From: Bradyrhizobium sp. CSS354
GTDB taxonomy: Bacteria > Pseudomonadota > Alphaproteobacteria > Rhizobiales > Xanthobacteraceae
NCBI RefSeq assembly: GCF_029051725.1
Contig: NZ_JAACFU010000008.1
Location: 248,001 to 312,000, forward strand
Length of the DNA stretch: 64,000 nucleotides
Direction: 5' to 3'
The notes below the pieces were generated by a model. The model was not told where the DNA came from and made no database searches. It saw nothing but the letters and a program-made list of their open reading frames with translations. The position numbers and the translations under genes were made by a program. Below, piece after piece: positions 62,373-64,000 of the stretch (positions within the stretch are counted from its first letter, which is position 1; every line of letters starts with the position of its first letter).

Positions 62373-63563
62373 ATGAGCATCACCCAGCGGGATCGCGATC
62401 TCGGAACGGCCTATGCGATGAAGCCGGCGCAGACGCGCACCGAGCTCACTTCGGTCATGCGCGGCACGCCGATGGGCGAACTGCTGCGACGTTACTGGCA
62501 TCCGGTCGGGCTTGTCAGTGACGCCACCGACACGCCGAAAAAGGTCCGCGCGCTCGGCGAGGACCTGGTGCTGTTCCGCGACAGGCACGGCCGCGCCGGT
62601 CTGCTGCACGCCCGCTGCTGCCACCGCGGCACCACGCTCTATTATGGCAAGGTCGAGGAGGACGGCATCCGCTGCTGCTATCACGGCTGGAAGTTCGACA
62701 CCGAGGGTCACTGCCTGGAGCAGCCCTGCGAGCCCGACGGCGGCCGGTTCAAGGACAAGGTGCGCCAGCCCTGGTATCCGGTCGAGGAACGCTACGGGCT
62801 GATCTTCGCCTATATGGGCGCGGCCGAGAAACGCCCGGTGCTGCCGGCCTATGAATGCCTGGAGACCATGGACGACGGCGAGTTCGTCGAGGCCGACGAT
62901 TCCTCGATCGGCGGCGGTGGTCCCGCGATCATCCCCTGCAACTGGCTTCAGCATTTCGAGAATGTGGTCGATCCCTACCACGTGCCGGTGCTGCACGGCT
63001 CGTTCTCGGGTCCGCAATTCACCAACATGATGGCGTCGATGCCGGAGGTGACGTTCGACAAGACGCCGCGCGGGATCGCCGTGCGTTCGATCCGCAAGCA
63101 GGATGACGGCCGTGTGTTTTACCGCGTCACCGAGGCGGCGCTCCCCACCTTGCGGGTCGTTCCAAACCCGCGCGTGGCGCAATTCGCCCGCGTCGAGTCG
63201 ATCGGCTGGACGCTGCCGATCGACGACACCTCGTTCCGCATCTATGTCGCCGGCCGCGTCAAGAACGCCGGCGACATCGGCCGCATGCGCTCGAAATTCA
63301 ACGGCAGATTCTGGTGGGAGATGACCGAGCAAGAGCACCAGCAATTTCCGGGCGATTACGAGGCTCAGGTCGGCCAGGGACCGCAGACCATCCATTCGGA
63401 GGAACATTTCGGCCAGAGCGACCGCGGAATCCTCATGATCCGGCGCATGCTGAGTGACCAGCTCGAAACGATCGAAGCAGGCCGCGATCCGATCGGCATC
63501 TCCTTCGATGCAAGCGCGCCTCCCGTCGAATTCGAAGCGGGGAATTACATCCGCGAGGGCTGA
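62373..63563 (+). CDS. Rieske aromatic-ring-hydroxylating oxygenase, alpha subunit
   Basis: ATG 62373 follows GGAGG at good spacing. The 396-residue protein has the Rieske [2Fe-2S] motif, Cys-x-His in ARCCHRGTT and Cys-x2-His in RCCYHGWKF. A catalytic domain with the mononuclear-iron region NWLQHFENVVDPYHVPVLHG follows. The family (phthalate/vanillate-oxygenase-like) uses a separate reductase, not seen here. The MFS gene downstream may import the substrate. Confidence 0.93.
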   Translation: MSITQRDRDLGTAYAMKPAQTRTELTSVMRGTPMGELLRRYWHPVGLVSDATDTPKKVRALGEDLVLFRDRHGRAGLLHARCCHRGTTLYYGKVEEDGIRCCYHGWKFDTEGHCLEQPCEPDGGRFKDKVRQPWYPVEERYGLIFAYMGAAEKRPVLPAYECLETMDDGEFVEADDSSIGGGGPAIIPCNWLQHFENVVDPYHVPVLHGSFSGPQFTNMMASMPEVTFDKTPRGIAVRSIRKQDDGRVFYRVTEAALPTLRVVPNPRVAQFARVESIGWTLPIDDTSFRIYVAGRVKNAGDIGRMRSKFNGRFWWEMTEQEHQQFPGDYEAQVGQGPQTIHSEEHFGQSDRGILMIRRMLSDQLETIEAGRDPIGISFDASAPPVEFEAGNYIREG

Positions 63564-63623
63564 CCTGCCAGCTCCAATCAAGGCTGGACCGACAACGATA
63601 ACAAAGACTAATTGGGGGAAGCG

Positions 63624-64000
63624 ATGGTCGATGTAACGTCACAGATGTCGGTGCAAACGGCCGCCGCGGCAAAACCCTCGGCGCGGCGCTATTACGTGCT
63701 GGGCCTGCTCACCATCATCTACGCGCTGAACTTCCTCGACCGCACGATCTTCAACGTCCTGATCGAGCCGATCAAGAAGGAGTTTCAGCTCAGCGACACC
63801 ATGATGGGCCTGCTCGCGGGCTTCGGCTTCGCGCTGTTCTATTCCCTGCTCGGCATTCCCATCGCGCGGGTCGCCGATCGGCTCAACCGACGCAACATCG
63901 TCGCCGTCGCCTTGGCGTTCTGGAGCGCGATGACGGCGTTGTGCGGCGCGGCTTCGAGCGTCACGTCGCTGGCGCTGGCGAGGATCGGCGTCGGCATTGG
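63624..64000 (+). CDS. MFS transporter, spinster-like (cut by window end)
   Basis: ATG 63624 follows GGGGGAAGCG. The visible 125 residues start MVDVTSQMSVQTAAAAKPSA. They continue with YYVLGLLTIIYALNFLDRTI, the first span of the spinster/aromatic-acid MFS group, and the motif-A region PIARVADRLNRRN. It probably imports the substrate of the oxygenase. The rest lies beyond base 64000. Confidence 0.88.
   Translation, partial: MVDVTSQMSVQTAAAAKPSARRYYVLGLLTIIYALNFLDRTIFNVLIEPIKKEFQLSDTMMGLLAGFGFALFYSLLGIPIARVADRLNRRNIVAVALAFWSAMTALCGAASSVTSLALARIGVGI

Noticed and set aside
62256..63581. A 441-codon minus-strand open frame
   Set aside because: It mirrors the Rieske oxygenase gene exactly and has no family signature.

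Overview
This window looks like chromosomal DNA of a Bradyrhizobium-type alphaproteobacterium. The evidence is high GC, genes with close Bradyrhizobium character (DUF3551 and DUF1467 proteins, an Omp25/31-type porin, a PcuABCDE-type copper cluster), short-form ProS, a 14-subunit nuo operon, and palindromic intergenic repeats typical of Bradyrhizobium and Rhodopseudomonas. No rRNA, tRNA, CRISPR array, transposase or phage gene was recognised.

Layout. 1-3083 carries dnaE (minus strand, cut by the window edge). 3255-3414 holds a 32-codon membrane-protein gene behind a double LexA operator. 3539-15580 is an accessory stretch: outer-membrane protein, DUF3551 protein, MFS exporter, methionine aminopeptidase, a large orphan hybrid histidine kinase, an HD protein, and two regulator/enzyme pairs (CMD/PdxR-like and XRE/alcohol dehydrogenase-like). 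15659-19058 is lolD-lolC-proS. 19211-24654 is a five-gene copper-acquisition operon (pcuA-E). A possible small RNA ending in a strong terminator lies just before a globin gene (25120). 25665-29237 is a sugar-type ABC importer. 29566-31436 groups an ATC-hydrolase-like protein, a Rid protein without the usual arginine, and an internally shortened LysR regulator. 31725-31952 holds two tandem, mutually similar candidate small RNAs. 32517-37918 is a peptide-type ABC importer, followed (upstream in transcription) by mtnK.

39367-58619 is mostly a conserved housekeeping block read on the minus strand: nuoABCD, an FkbM-like methyltransferase, nuoE, a small membrane protein, nuoFGHIJKLMN, birA, rnj, mce and a DUF1467 gene. 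In relatives, as I recall, birA-rnj-mce-DUF1467-proS-lol-dnaE sit close together. If so, the segments 3.2-15.6 kb and 19.2-39.7 kb are accessory insertions into that backbone. The right end (59191-64000) has a ferric-siderophore-type TonB receptor, a MarR regulator, a divergent Rieske oxygenase with a near-perfect palindromic operator, and the start of an MFS transporter.

The observations most worth following up are the LexA-controlled small membrane protein (a candidate SOS division inhibitor), the tandem small RNAs beside a LysR gene, the terminator 21 bases before the globin start, the His-rich insert in NuoL, and the methyltransferase and small membrane protein built into the nuo operon by stop/start overlaps.
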